Assembly (NCBI RefSeq): GCF_019097595.1 | Contig: NC_080731.1 | Span: 14,978,071-15,042,070, forward strand | Source of the DNA: Hemibagrus wyckioides | Taxonomy: Eukaryota > Chordata > Actinopteri > Siluriformes > Bagridae | Reading direction: 5' to 3' | Length of the DNA: 64,000 nt | Shown: positions 1 through 9,777 of the stretch, piece after piece | How positions within the stretch are numbered: position 1 is the stretch's first letter | Layout: every line of letters starts with the position of its first letter | Program-made: the position numbers and the translations under genes | The notes under the pieces: model-generated | Databases searched by the model: none | The model's input: the letters and a program-made list of their open reading frames with translations, nothing else | Told to the model about the DNA's origin: nothing

Positions 1-201
1 TATTAAGTGAATTTTCATGGAATATGACTTTTTCCATGTTTCTTATGAATTTTGAACTTTGATGAAAAAAATCATGTTTCATATGAAAATTCATATTTTT
101 TATGACTTTATTATGAATTTTTGCAGTTGAAGGTAAACAATCACTTTTCATATCATAGTCGACCACAAACATGTGAAAAATGTCAAAGAAAACTGCCCCA
201 T
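1..201. repeat. Truncated monomer at left window edge
   Basis: The window opens inside the AT-rich part of a monomer, at the TATTAAGTGAATTTTC stretch that sits about 165 bp after the anchor in complete copies. It runs into the next anchor at 202. The linker is the short form, with a single TTTATTATG at 107-115. A substitution gives TTGCAGTTG at 121-129 where most copies have TTGCATTTT. The cut is at the window edge and is not a biological boundary. Confidence 0.95.
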
Positions 202-345
202 TCAGCTGCACATATGCGATTGTCTGAAAAACCGCTTTCCCTTGCTCGTAGAGCGCTGAGACTTGCGGAATCGCATTTTCAGCGCCAGAGAAGCACAATG
301 CAGAGAGCACTCTGCGCTGAGGCAGGAAACGAGCCATTTCGATGA
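202..345. other. GC/CpG-rich core of the monomer (first copy)
   Basis: About 145 bp of each monomer is visibly richer in G+C than the rest and holds most of its CpG dinucleotides, in ATGCGAT, ACCGC, CTCGTA, AGCGCT, TGCGGA, ATCGCA, AGCGCC, TGCGCT, ACGAG and TTCGAT. This part is also the most conserved between copies; most indels fall in the AT-rich part. It contains the overlapping inverted repeats annotated separately. I see no similarity to a known RNA gene or protein domain. The conservation could reflect homogenisation or a protein-binding or structural constraint; the sequence alone does not decide between these. Confidence 0.8.
253..320. repeat. Competing GC-rich hairpin arms (GCGCTGA / TCAGCGC / GCGCTGA)
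   Basis: GCGCTGA occurs at 253-259 and again at 314-320. Its reverse complement TCAGCGC lies between them at 279-285 and can pair with either, giving two mutually exclusive stems with loops of 19 and 28 nt. A third stem, GCAGAG-AGCA-CTCTGC, occupies 300-315. The set recurs in nearly all monomers. Rare copies break an arm: GAGTGCTGA near 59573, GAGCCCTGA near 61051, GCTTTTTGAGCGC near 60332, and TTTTTAGCGC in three subtype A copies (anchors 19001, 26746, 28952). Whether it forms in DNA or in a transcript is unknown. Confidence 0.75.
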
Positions 346-380
346 AAAATGTTGAAAGTTGACTTTATTAAGTGAATTTT

Positions 381-403
381 CATGGAATATGACTTTTTCC
401 ATG
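381..403. repeat. Inverted repeat CATGGAA / TTCCATG, 9-nt loop
   Basis: Seven-base perfect arms (381-387 and 397-403) flank a 9-nt AT-rich spacer. The element recurs in nearly every monomer. Occasional copies break an arm, for example TCCATGGTTC variants just beyond it, CATCTTTC near 11448, and TTTTTTCATG copies near 18821, 26563 and 28771. Confidence 0.8.
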
Positions 404-441
404 TTTCTTATGAATTTTGAACTTTGATGAAAAAAATCATG

Positions 442-453
442 TTTCATATGAAA
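442..453. repeat. 12-bp perfect palindrome in most monomers
   Basis: TTTCATATGAAA equals its own reverse complement and lies in the AT-rich part of most monomers, between an A7 run and a T6 run. Two linked variants break it: TTTCTCGTGAAA in a minority subtype, and the change to CATATATAAA in subtype C monomers (anchors 16418, 19737, 21590, 27473, 29688, 31540). One copy at 15919-15930 reads TTTCACGTGAAA, again a perfect palindrome but with a different centre. A dimeric DNA-binding protein or a small cruciform are possible readings; neither is shown by the sequence. Confidence 0.85.
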
Positions 454-471
454 ATTCATATTTTTTATGAT

Positions 472-489
472 TTTCTTATGTTTATTATG
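472..489. repeat. Imperfect 9-bp tandem duplication setting monomer length
   Basis: Long-form monomers carry TTTCTTATG followed directly by TTTATTATG. Short-form monomers keep only one half. Most keep TTTATTATG (for example 107-115), but a minority keep TTTCTTATG instead and read GACTTTCTTATGAATT (about 4519-4535, 7847-7860, 9306-9321, 11514-11529, 14842-14857, 19264-19279, 27010-27025 and 29217-29232). One copy near 12620-12640 is one base shorter than the long form. This accounts for the 365 versus 374 bp classes by slippage or recombination between the two halves. Confidence 0.85.
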
Positions 490-949
490 AATTTTTGTAT
501 TTTAAGGTAAACAATCACTTTTCATATCATAGTCGACCACAAACATGTGAAAAATGTCAAAGAAAACTGCCCCATTCAGCTGCACATATGCGATTGTCTG
601 AAAAACCGCTTTCCCTTGCTCGTAGAGCGCTGAGACTTGCGGAATCGCATTTTCAGCGCCAGAGAAGCACAATGCAGAGAGCACTCTGCGCTGAGGCAGG
701 AAACGAGCCATTTCGATGAAAAATGTTGAAAGTTGACTTTATTAAGTGAATTTTCATGGAATATGACTTTTTCCATGTTTCTTATGAATTTTGAACTTTG
801 ATGAAAAAAATCATGTTTCACATGAAAATTCATATTTTTTATGATTTTCTTATGTTTATTATAAATTTTTGTATTTTAAGGTAAACAATCACTTTTCATA
901 TCATAGTCGACCACAAACATGTGAAAAATGTCAAAGAAAACTGCCCCAT

Positions 950-1314
950 TCAGCTGCACACATGCGATTGTCTGAAAAACCGCTTTCCCTTGCTCGTAGA
1001 GCGCTGAGACTTGCGGAATCGCATTTTCAGCGCCAGAGAAGCACAATGCAGAGAGCACTCTGCGCTGAGGCAGGAAACGAACAATTTCGATGAAAAATGT
1101 TGAAAGTTGACTTTATTAAGTGAATTTTCATGGAATATGACTTTTTCCATGTTTCTTATGAATTTTGAACTTTGATGAAAAAAATCATGTTTCATATGAA
1201 AATTCATATTTTTTATGACTTTATTATGAATTTTTGCATTTGAAGGTAAACAATCACTTTTCATATCATAGTCGACCACAAACATGTGAAAAATGTCAAA
1301 GAAAACTGCCCCAT
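950..1314. repeat. Representative short-form monomer (365 bp)
   Basis: This is the short form, the commonest spacing in the window. It differs from the 374-bp copy by lacking one half of the imperfect 9-bp duplication in the AT-rich part, so the linker reads GACTTTATTATGAATTTTTG. It carries the CACACATGCG and GAACAATTTCG variants that mark the second common subtype. Short and long forms are interspersed throughout the window. Confidence 0.95.
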
Positions 1315-4300
1315 TCAGCTGCACATATGCGATTGTCTGAAAAACCGCTTTCCCTTGCTCGTAGAGCGCTGAGACTTGCGGAATCGCATTTTCAGCGCCA
1401 GAGAAGCACAATGCAGAGAGCACTCTGCGCTGAGGCAGGAAACGAGCCATTTCGATGAAAAATGTTGAAAGTTGACTTTATTAAGTGAATTTTCATGGAA
1501 TATGACTTTTTCCATGTTTCTTATGAATTTTGAACTTTGATGAAAAAAATCATGTTTCATATGAAAATTCATATTTTTTATGACTTTCTTATGTTTATTA
1601 TGAATTTTTGCATTTTAAGGTAAACAATCACTTTTCATATCATAGTCGACCACAAACATGTGAAAAATGTCAAAGAAAACTGCCCCATTCAGCTGCACAC
1701 ATGCGATTGTCTGAAAAACCGCTTTCCCTTGCTCGTAGAGCGCTGAGACTTGCGGAATCGCATTTTCAGCGCCAGAGAAGCACAATGCAGAGAGCACTCT
1801 GCGCTGAGGCAGGAAACGAACAATTTCGATGAAAAATGTTGAAAGTTGACTTTATTAAGTGAATTTTCATGGAATATGACTTTTTCCATGTTTCTTATGA
1901 ATTTTGAACTTTGATGAAAAAAATCATGTTTCATATGAAAATTCATATTTTTTATGACTTTATTATGAATTTTTGCATTTTAAGGTAAACAATCACTTTT
2001 CATATCATAGTCGACCACAAACATGTGAAAAATGTCAAAGAAAACTGCCCCATTCAGCTGCACACATGCGATTGTCTGAAAAACCGCTTTCCCTTGCTCG
2101 TAGAGCGCTGAGACTTGCGGAATCGCATTTTCAGCGCCAGAGAAGCACAATGCAGAGAGCACTCTGCGCTGAGGCAGGAAACGAACAATTTCGATGAAAA
2201 ATGTTGAAAGTTGACTTTATTAAGTGAATTTTCATGGAATATGACTTTTTCCATGTTTCTTATGAATTTTGAACTTTGATGAAAAAAATCATGTTTCATA
2301 TGAAAATTCATATTTTTTATGACTTTATTATGAATTTTTGCATTTTAAGGTAAACAATCACTTTTCATATCATAGTCGACCACAAACATGTGAAAAATGT
2401 CAAAGAAAACTGCCCCATTCAGCTGCACATATGCGATTGTCTGAAAAACCGCTTTCCCTTGCTCGTAGAGCGCTGAGACTTGCGGAATCGCATTTTCAGC
2501 GCCAGAGAAGCACAATGCAGAGAGCACTCTGCGCTGAGGCAGGAAACGAACCATTTCGACGAAAAATGTTGAAAGTTGACTTTATTAAGTGAATTTTCAT
2601 GGAATATGACTTTTTCCATGTTTCTTATGAATTTTGAACTTTGATGAAAAAAATTATGTTTCTCGTGAAAATTCATATTTTTTATGAGTTTATTATGAAT
2701 TTTTGCATTTTAAGGTAAACAATCACTTTTCATATCATAGTCGACCACAAACATGTGAAAAATGTCAAAGAAAACTGCCCCATTCAGCTGCACACATGCG
2801 ATTGTCTGAAAAACCGCTTTCCCTTGCTCGTAGAGCGCTGAGACTTGCGGAATCGCATTTTCAGCGCCAGAGAAGCACAATGCAGAGAGCACTCTGCGCT
2901 GAGGCAGGAAACGAACAATTTCGATGAAAAATGTTGAAAGTTGACTTTATTAAGTGAATTTTCATGGAATATGACTTTTTCCATGTTTCTTATGAATTTT
3001 GAACTTTGATGAAAAAAATCATGTTTCATATGAAAATTCATATTTTTTATGACTTTATTATGAATTTTTGCATTTGAAGGTAAACAATCACTTTTCATAT
3101 CATAGTCGACCACAAACATGTGAAAAATGTCAAAGAAAACTGCCCCATTCAGCTGCACATATGCGATTGTCTGAAAAACCGCTTTCCCTTGCTCGTAGAG
3201 CGCTGAGACTTGCGGAATCGCATTTTCAGCGCCAGAGAAGCACAATGCAGAGAGCACTCTGCGCTGAGGCAGGAAACGAGCCATTTCGATGAAAAATGTT
3301 GAAAGTTGACTTTATTAAGTGAATTTTCATGGAATATGACTTTTTCCATGTTTCTTATGAATTTTGAACTTTGATGAAAAAAATCATGTTTCATATGAAA
3401 ATTCATATTTTTTATGACTTTCTTATGTTTATTATGAATTTTTGCATTTTAAGGTAAACAATCACTTTTCATATCATAGTCGACCACAAACATGTGAAAA
3501 ATGTCAAAGAAAACTGCCCCATTCAGCTGCACACATGCGATTGTCTGAAAAACCGCTTTCCCTTGCTCGTAGAGCGCTGAGACTTGCGGAATCGCATTTT
3601 CAGCGCCAGAGAAGCACAATGCAGAGAGCACTCTGCGCTGAGGCAGGAAACGAACAATTTCGATGAAAAATGTTGAAAGTTGACTTTATTAAGTGAATTT
3701 TCATGGAATATGACTTTTTCCATGTTTCTTATGAATTTTGAACTTTGATGAAAAAAATCATGTTTCATATGAAAATTCATATTTTTTATGACTTTATTAT
3801 GAATTTTTGCATTTTAAGGTAAACAATCACTTTTCATATCATAGTCGACCACAAACATGTGAAAAATGTCAAAGAAAACTGCCCCATTCAGCTGCACACA
3901 TGCGATTGTCTGAAAAACCGCTTTCCCTTGCTCGTAGAGCGCTGAGACTTGCGGAATCGCATTTTCAGCGCCAGAGAAGCACAATGCAGAGAGCACTCTG
4001 CGCTGAGGCAGGAAACGAACAATTTCGATGAAAAATGTTGAAAGTTGACTTTATTAAGTGAATTTTCATGGAATATGACTTTTTCCATGTTTCTTATGAA
4101 TTTTGAACTTTGATGAAAAAAATTATGTTTCTCGTGAAAATTCATATTTTTTATGAGTTTATTATGAATTTTTGCATTTTAAGGTAAACAATCACTTTTC
4201 ATATCATAGTCGACCACAAACATGTGAAAAATGTCAAAGAAAACTGCCCCATTCAGCTGCACATATGCGATTGTCTGAAAAACCGCTTTCCCTTGCTCGT

Positions 4301-4617
4301 AGAGCGCTGAGACTTGCGGAATCGCATTTTCAGCGCCAGAGAAGCACAATGCAGAGAGCACTCTGCGCTGAGGCAGGAAACGAGCCATTTCGATGAAAAA
4401 TGTTGAAAGTTGACTTTATTAAGTGAATTTTCATGGAATATGACTTTTTCCATGTTTCTTATGAATTTTGAACTTTGATGAAAAAAATCATGTTTCATAT
4501 GAAAATTCATATTTTTTATGACTTTCTTATGAATTTTTGCATTTTAAGGCAAACAATCACTTTTCATATCATAGTCGACCACAAACATGTGAAAAATGTC
4601 AAAGAAAACTGCCCCAT
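950..4617. repeat. Five-monomer higher-order repeat, two copies of 1834 bp
   Basis: Anchors 950, 1315, 1689, 2054 and 2419 are followed exactly 1834 bp later by 2784, 3149, 3523, 3888 and 4253. The order of monomer types and of short and long forms matches over the first four monomers. The rare linker variant CATTTGAAGG follows the first monomer of both copies (about 1239 and 3073). The fit is not perfect: the TTTCTCGTGAAA linker follows the fifth monomer in copy one (about 2659) but the fourth in copy two (about 4128). This suggests later conversion or shuffling. Confidence 0.6.
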
Positions 4618-5354
4618 TCAGCTGCACATATGCGATTGTCTGAAAAACCGCTTTCCCTTGCTCGTAGAGCGCTGAGACTTGCGGAATCGCATTTTCAGCG
4701 CCAGAGAAGCACAATGCAGAGAGCACTCTGCGCTGAGGCAGGAAACGAGCCATTTCGATGAAAAATGTTGAAAGTTGACTTTATTAAGTGAATTTTCATG
4801 GAATATGACTTTTTCCATGTTTCTTATGAATTTTGAACTTTGATGAAAAAAATCATGTTTCATATGAAAATTCATATTTTTTATGACTTTCTTATGTTTA
4901 TTATGAATTTTTGCATTTTAAGGTCAACAATCACTTTTCATATCATAGTCGACCACAAACATGTGAAAAATGTCAAAGAAAACTGCCCCATTCAGCTGCA
5001 CACATGCGATTGTCTGAAAAACCGCTTTCCCTTGCTCGTAGAGCGCTGAGACTTGCGGAATCGCATTTTCAGCGCCAGAGAAGCACAATGCAGAGAGCAC
5101 TCTGCGCTGAGGCAGGAAACGAACAATTTCGATGAAAAATGTTGAAAGTTGACTTTATTAAGTGAATTTTCATGGAATATGAAATTTTCCATGTTTCTTA
5201 TGAATTTTGAACTTTGATGAAAAAAATCATGTTTCATATGAAAATTCATATTTTTTATGACTTTATTATGAATTGTTGCATTTGAAGGTAAACAATCACT
5301 TTTCATATCATAGTCGACCACAAACGTGAAAAATGTCAAAGAAAACTGCCCCAT

Positions 5355-7569
5355 TCAGCTGCACATATGCGATTGTCTGAAAAACCGCTTTCCCTTGCTC
5401 GTAGAGCGCTGAGACTTGCGGAATCGCATTTTCAGCGCCAGAGAAGCACAATGCAGAGAGCACTCTGCGCTGAGGCAGGAAACGAACAATTTCGATGAAA
5501 AATGTTGAAAGTTGACTTTATTAAGTGAATTTTCATGGAATATGACTTTTTCCATGTTTCTTATGAATTTTGAACTGTGATGAAAAAAATTATGTTTCTC
5601 GTGAAAATTCATATTTTTTATGAGTTTATTATGAATTTTTGCATTTTAAGGTAAACAATCACTTTTCATATCATAGTCGACCACAAACATGTGAAAAATG
5701 TCAAAGTAAACTGCCCCATTCAGCTGCACACATGCGATTGTCTGAAAAACCGCTTTCCCTTGCTCGTAGAGCGCTGAGACTTGCGGAATCGCATTTTCAG
5801 CGCCAGAGAAGCACAATGCAGAGAGCACTCTGCGCTGAGGCAGGAAACGAACCATTTCGACGAAAAATGTTGAAAGTTGACTTTATTAAGTGAATTTTCA
5901 TGGAATATGACTTTTTCCATGTTTCTTATGAATTTTGAACTTTGATGAAAAAAATTATGTTTCTCGTGAAAATTCATATTTTTTATGAGTTTATTATGAA
6001 TTTTTGCATTTTAAGGTAAACAATCACTTTTCATATCATAGTCGACCACAAACGTGAAAAATGTCAAAGAAAACTGCCCCATTCAGCTGCACACATGCGA
6101 TTGTCTGAAAAACCGCTTTCCCTTGCTCGTAGAGCGCTGAGACTTGCGGAATCGCATTTTCAGCGCCAGAGAAGCACAATGCAGAGAGCACTCTGCGCTG
6201 AGGCAGGAAACGAACAATTTCGATGAAAAATGTTGAAAGTTGACTTTATTAAGTGAATTTTCATGGAATACGACTTTTTCCATGTTTCTTATGAATTTTG
6301 AACTTTGATGAAAAAAATCATGTTTCATATGAAAATTCATATTTTTTATGATTTTCTTATGTTTATTATGAATTTTTGTATTTTAAGGTAAACAATCACT
6401 TTTCATATCATAGTCGACCACAAACATGTGAAAAATGTCAAAGAAAACTGCCCCATTCAGCTGCACACATGCGATTGTCTGAAAAACCGCTTTCCCTTGC
6501 TCGTAGAGCGCTGAGACTTGCGGAATCGCATTTTCAGCGCCAGAGAAGCACAATGCAGAGAGCACTCTGCGCTGAGGCAGGAAACGAACAATTTCGATGA
6601 AAAATGTTGAAAGTTGACTTTATTAAGTGAATTTTCATGGAATATGACTTTTTCCATGTTTCTTATGAATTTTGAACTTTGATGAAAAAAATCATGTTTC
6701 ATATGAAAATTCATATTTTTTATGATTTTCTTATGTTTATTATGAATTTTTGTATTTTAAGGTAAACAATCACTTTTCATATCATAGTCGACCACAAACA
6801 TGTGAAAAATGTCAAAGAAAACTGCCCCATTCAGCTGCACATATGCGATTGTCTGAAAAACCGCTTTCCCTTGCTCGTAGAGCGCTGAGACTTGCGGAAT
6901 CGCATTTTCAGCGCCAGAGAAGCACAATGCAGAGAGCACTCTGCGCTGAGGCAGGAAACGAGCCATTTCGATGAAAAATGTTGAAAGTTGACTTTATTAA
7001 GTGAATTTTCATGGAATATGACTTTTTCCATGTTTCTTATGAATTTTGAACTTTGATGAAAAAAATCATGTTTCATATGAAAATTCATATTTTTTATGAT
7101 TTTCTTATGTTTATTATGAATTTTTGTATTTTAAGGTAAACAATCACTTTTCATATCATAGTCGACCACAAACATGTGAAAAATGTCAAAGAAAACTGCC
7201 CCATTCAGCTGCACACATGCGATTGTCTGAAAAACCGCTTTCCCTTGCTCGTAGAGCGCTGAGACTTGCGGAATCGCATTTTCAGCGCCAGAGAAGCACA
7301 ATGCAGAGAGCACTCTGCGCTGAGGCAGGAAACGAACAATTTCGATGAAAAATGTTGAAAGTTGACTTTATTAAGTGAATTTTCATGGAATATGACTTTT
7401 TCCATGTTTCTTATGAATTTTGAACTTTGATGAAAAAAATCATGTTTCATATGAAAATTCATATTTTTTATGACTTTATTATGAATTTTTGCATTTTAAG
7501 GTAAACAATCACTTTTCATATCATAGTCGACCACAAACATGTGAAAAATGTCAAAGAAAACTGCCCCTT
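5355..7569. repeat. Marked monomer run (H-I-J and following), left copy
   Basis: The monomer at 5355 (H) is followed by the GAACTGTGATG and TTTCTCGTGAAA linker. The monomer at 5720 (I) is preceded by GTCAAAGTAAACTGCC and ends with CCATTTCGACG. The monomer at 6083 (J) is preceded by the 2-bp-deleted AAACGTGAAA and followed by GGAATACGAC. Anchors 5720, 6083, 6457, 6831 and 7205 reappear exactly 28,029 bp later at 33749, 34112, 34486, 34860 and 35234 with the same markers. Confidence 0.75.
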
Positions 7570-8309
7570 TCAGCTGCACATATCCGATTGTCTGAAAAAC
7601 CGCTTTCCCTTGCTCGTAGAGCGCTGAGACTTGCGGAATCGCATTTTCAGCGCCAGAGAAGCACAATGCAGAGAGCACTCTGCGCTGAGGCAGGAAACGA
7701 ACAATTTCGATGAAAAATGTTGAAAGTTGACTTTATTAAGTGAATTTTCATGGAATATGACTTTTTCCATGTTTCTTATGAATTTTTGAACTTGATGAAA
7801 AAAATCATGTTTCATATGAAAATTCATATTTTTTATGACTTTCTTATGAATTGTTGCATTGTAAGGTAAACAATCACTTTTCATAATCATAGTCGACCAC
7901 AAACATGTGACAAATGTCAAAGAAAACTGCCCCATTCAGCTGCACATATGCGATTGTCTGAAAAACCGCTTTCCCTTGCTCGTAGAGCGCTGAGACTTGC
8001 GGAATCGCATTTTCAGCGCCAGAGAAGCACAATGCAGAGAGCACTCTGCGATGAGGCAGGAAACGAGCCATTTCGATGAAAAATGTTGAAAGTTGACTTT
8101 ATTAAGTGAATTTTCATGGAATATGACTTTTTCCATGTTTCTTATGAATTTTGAACTTTGATGAAAAAAATCATGTTTCATATGAAAATTCATATTTTTT
8201 ATGATTTTCTTATGTTTATTATGAATATTTGCATTTTAAGGTAAACAATCACTTTTCATATCATAGTCGACCACAAACATGTGAAAAATGTCAAAGAAAA
8301 CTGCCCCAT
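7570..8309. repeat. A-B variant dimer, copy 1
   Basis: The A monomer has GCCCCTTTCAGC and CATATCCGATTG around the anchor. The B monomer that follows has TTGCATTGTAAGG, an extra base in CATAATCATAG, and ATGTGACAAATG before its anchor. This A-then-B order recurs seven times in the window. This copy also has TGCGATGAGG at the end of B (about 8047). Confidence 0.8.
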
Positions 8310-9038
8310 TCAGCTGCACACATGCGATTGTCTGAAAAACCGCTTTCCCTTGCTCGTAGAGCGCTGAGACTTGCGGAATCGCATTTTCAGCGCCAGAGAA
8401 GCACAATGCAGAGAGCACTCTGCGCTGAGGCAGGAAACGAACCATTTCGACGAAAAATGTTGAAAGTTGACTTTATTAAGTGAATTTTCATGGAATATGA
8501 ATTTTTCCATGTTTCTTATGAATTGTTGAACTTTGATGAAAAAAATTGTTTCTCGTGAAAATTCATATTTTTTATGAGTTTATTATGAATTTTTGCATTT
8601 TAAGGTAAACAATCACTTTTCATATCATAGTCGACCACAAACATGTGAAAAATGTCAAAGAAAACTGCCCCATTCAGCTGCACACATGCGATTGTCTGAA
8701 AAACCGCTTTCCCTTGCTCGTAGAGCGCTGAGACTTGCGGAATCGCATTTTCAGCGCCAGAGAAGCACAATGCAGAGAGCACTCTGCGCTGAGGCAGGAA
8801 ACGAGCCATTTCGATGAAAAATGTTGAAAGTTGACTTTATTAAGTGAATTTTCATGGAATATGACTTTTTCCATGTTTCTTATGAATTTTGAACTTTGAT
8901 GAAAAAAATCATGTTTCATATGAAAATTCATATTTTTTATGACTTTATTATGAATTTTTGCATTTTAAGGTAAACAATCACTTTTCATATCATAGTCGAC
9001 CACAAACATGTGAAAAATGTCAAAGAAAACTGCCCCAT

Positions 9039-9777
9039 TCAGCTGCACATATCCGAATGTCTGAAAAACCGCTTTCCCTTGCTCGTAGAGCGCTGAGACT
9101 TGCGGAATCGCATTTTCAGCGCCAGAGAAGCACAATGCAGAGAGCACTCTGCGCTGAGGCAGGAAACGAACAATTTCGATGAAAAATGTTGAAAGTTGAC
9201 TTTATTAAGTGAATTTTCATGGAATATGACTTTTTCCATGTTTCTTATGAATTTTGAACTTTGATGAAAAAAATCATGTTTCATATGAAAATTCATATTT
9301 TTTATGACTTTCTTATGAATTGTTGCATTGTAAGGTAAACAATCACATTTCATATCATAGTCGACCACAAACATGTGACAAATGTCAAAGAAAACTGCCC
9401 CATTCAGCTGCACATATGCGATTGTCTGAAAAACCGCTTTCCCTTGCTCGTAGAGCGCTGAGACTTGCGGAATCGCATTTTCAGCGCCAGAGAAGCACAA
9501 TGCAGAGAGCACTCTGCGCTGAGGCAGGAAACGAGCCATTTCGATGAAAAATGTTGAAAGTTGACTTTATTAAGTGAATTTTCATGGAATATGACTTTTT
9601 CCATGTTTCTTATGAATTTTGAACTTTGATGAAAAAAATCATGTTTCATATGAAAATTCATATTTTTTATGACTTTCTTATGTTTATTATGAATTTTTGC
9701 ATTTTAAGGTAAACAATCACTTTTCATATCATAGTCGACCACAAACATGTGAAAAATGTCAAAGAAAACTGCCCCAT
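9039..9777. repeat. A-B variant dimer, copy 2 (partial markers)
   Basis: The A monomer shows CATATCCGAATG but has the ordinary CCCCATTCAGC. The B monomer has TTGCATTGTAAGG and ATGTGACAAATG but the ordinary CATATCATAG. It also carries a private change, ATCACATTTCATATC. The dimer thus has only some of the A and B marks, as expected if conversion tracts are shorter than a monomer. Confidence 0.7.

Larger units (their letters stand above)
373..458. repeat. Long-spaced inverted repeat, 11-bp arms
   Basis: TGAATTTTCAT (373-383) and ATGAAAATTCA (448-458) are perfect reverse complements separated by 64 bp. The second arm overlaps the right half of the 12-bp palindrome, and the first overlaps the start of the CATGGAA arm. 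One single strand could therefore fold in several competing ways. Subtype C monomers (CATATATAAATTC) lose the right arm. Confidence 0.7.
202..575. repeat. Representative long-form monomer (374 bp)
   Basis: This is the first complete copy and serves as the reference for monomer anatomy. From the anchor there is a GC- and CpG-rich core (202-345), then an AT-rich segment with the CATGGAA/TTCCATG inverted repeat (381-403), an A7 run (430-436), the palindrome TTTCATATGAAA (442-453), a T6 run (461-466), the 9-bp duplication (472-489), the AAGGTAAAC motif and the SalI site just before the next anchor at 576. It belongs to the subtype with CACATATGCG after the anchor and GAGCCATTTCG at the core end. 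The other major subtype has CACACATGCG and GAACAATTTCG. The choice of monomer start is arbitrary because the array is continuous. Confidence 0.95.
346..575. other. AT-rich segment of the monomer (first copy)
   Basis: About 220-230 bp of strongly AT-rich sequence with runs of A and T (T5 at 394-398, A7 at 430-436, A4 at 451-454, T6 at 461-466, T4 at 471-474, T5 at 492-496). The sequence TTATGAATTTT followed by G occurs twice within it, at about 409-419 and 485-497, hinting at an ancient internal duplication. Almost all length variation between monomers falls here, including the 9-bp duplication, single A/T changes in the homopolymers, and 2-4-bp deletions around AAACATGTG and AAGGTAAAC. Confidence 0.8.

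Noticed and set aside
253..320. tRNA-derived or other Pol III element in the GC-rich core
   Set aside because: The short hairpins do not assemble into a cloverleaf, no convincing A-box and B-box pair is visible, and there is no oligo-A tail or target-site duplication. It does not look like a SINE.
121..345. Recurring 74-codon plus-strand reading frame with a CxxC motif, once per monomer
   Set aside because: It opens with TTG, not ATG, and the first ATG lies deep inside the core. It moves frame from monomer to monomer because 365 and 374 are not multiples of three, and there is no promoter or gene-like context. Its conservation is explained by repeat homogenisation. A dN/dS test over all copies showing strong purifying selection would be needed to reopen it.
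337..353. CENP-B box candidate TTTCGATGAAAAATGTT
   Set aside because: The TTCG and the central A fit the box pattern, but the required CGGG half is TGTT here, so the match is only partial and no other position fits better.
202..459. Recurring 85-codon minus-strand frame starting with ATG, once per monomer
   Set aside because: It has a proper ATG, but half of it is AT-rich linker translated into low-information sequence. Nothing in it resembles a known domain, and its variants are spread without visible codon-position bias. More likely a by-product of the monomer.
495..520. Splice-donor-like AAGGTAAAC in each monomer
   Set aside because: The motif fits a 5' splice site loosely, but there is no coding exon on either side and no evidence of transcription. 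It is a constant part of the monomer.
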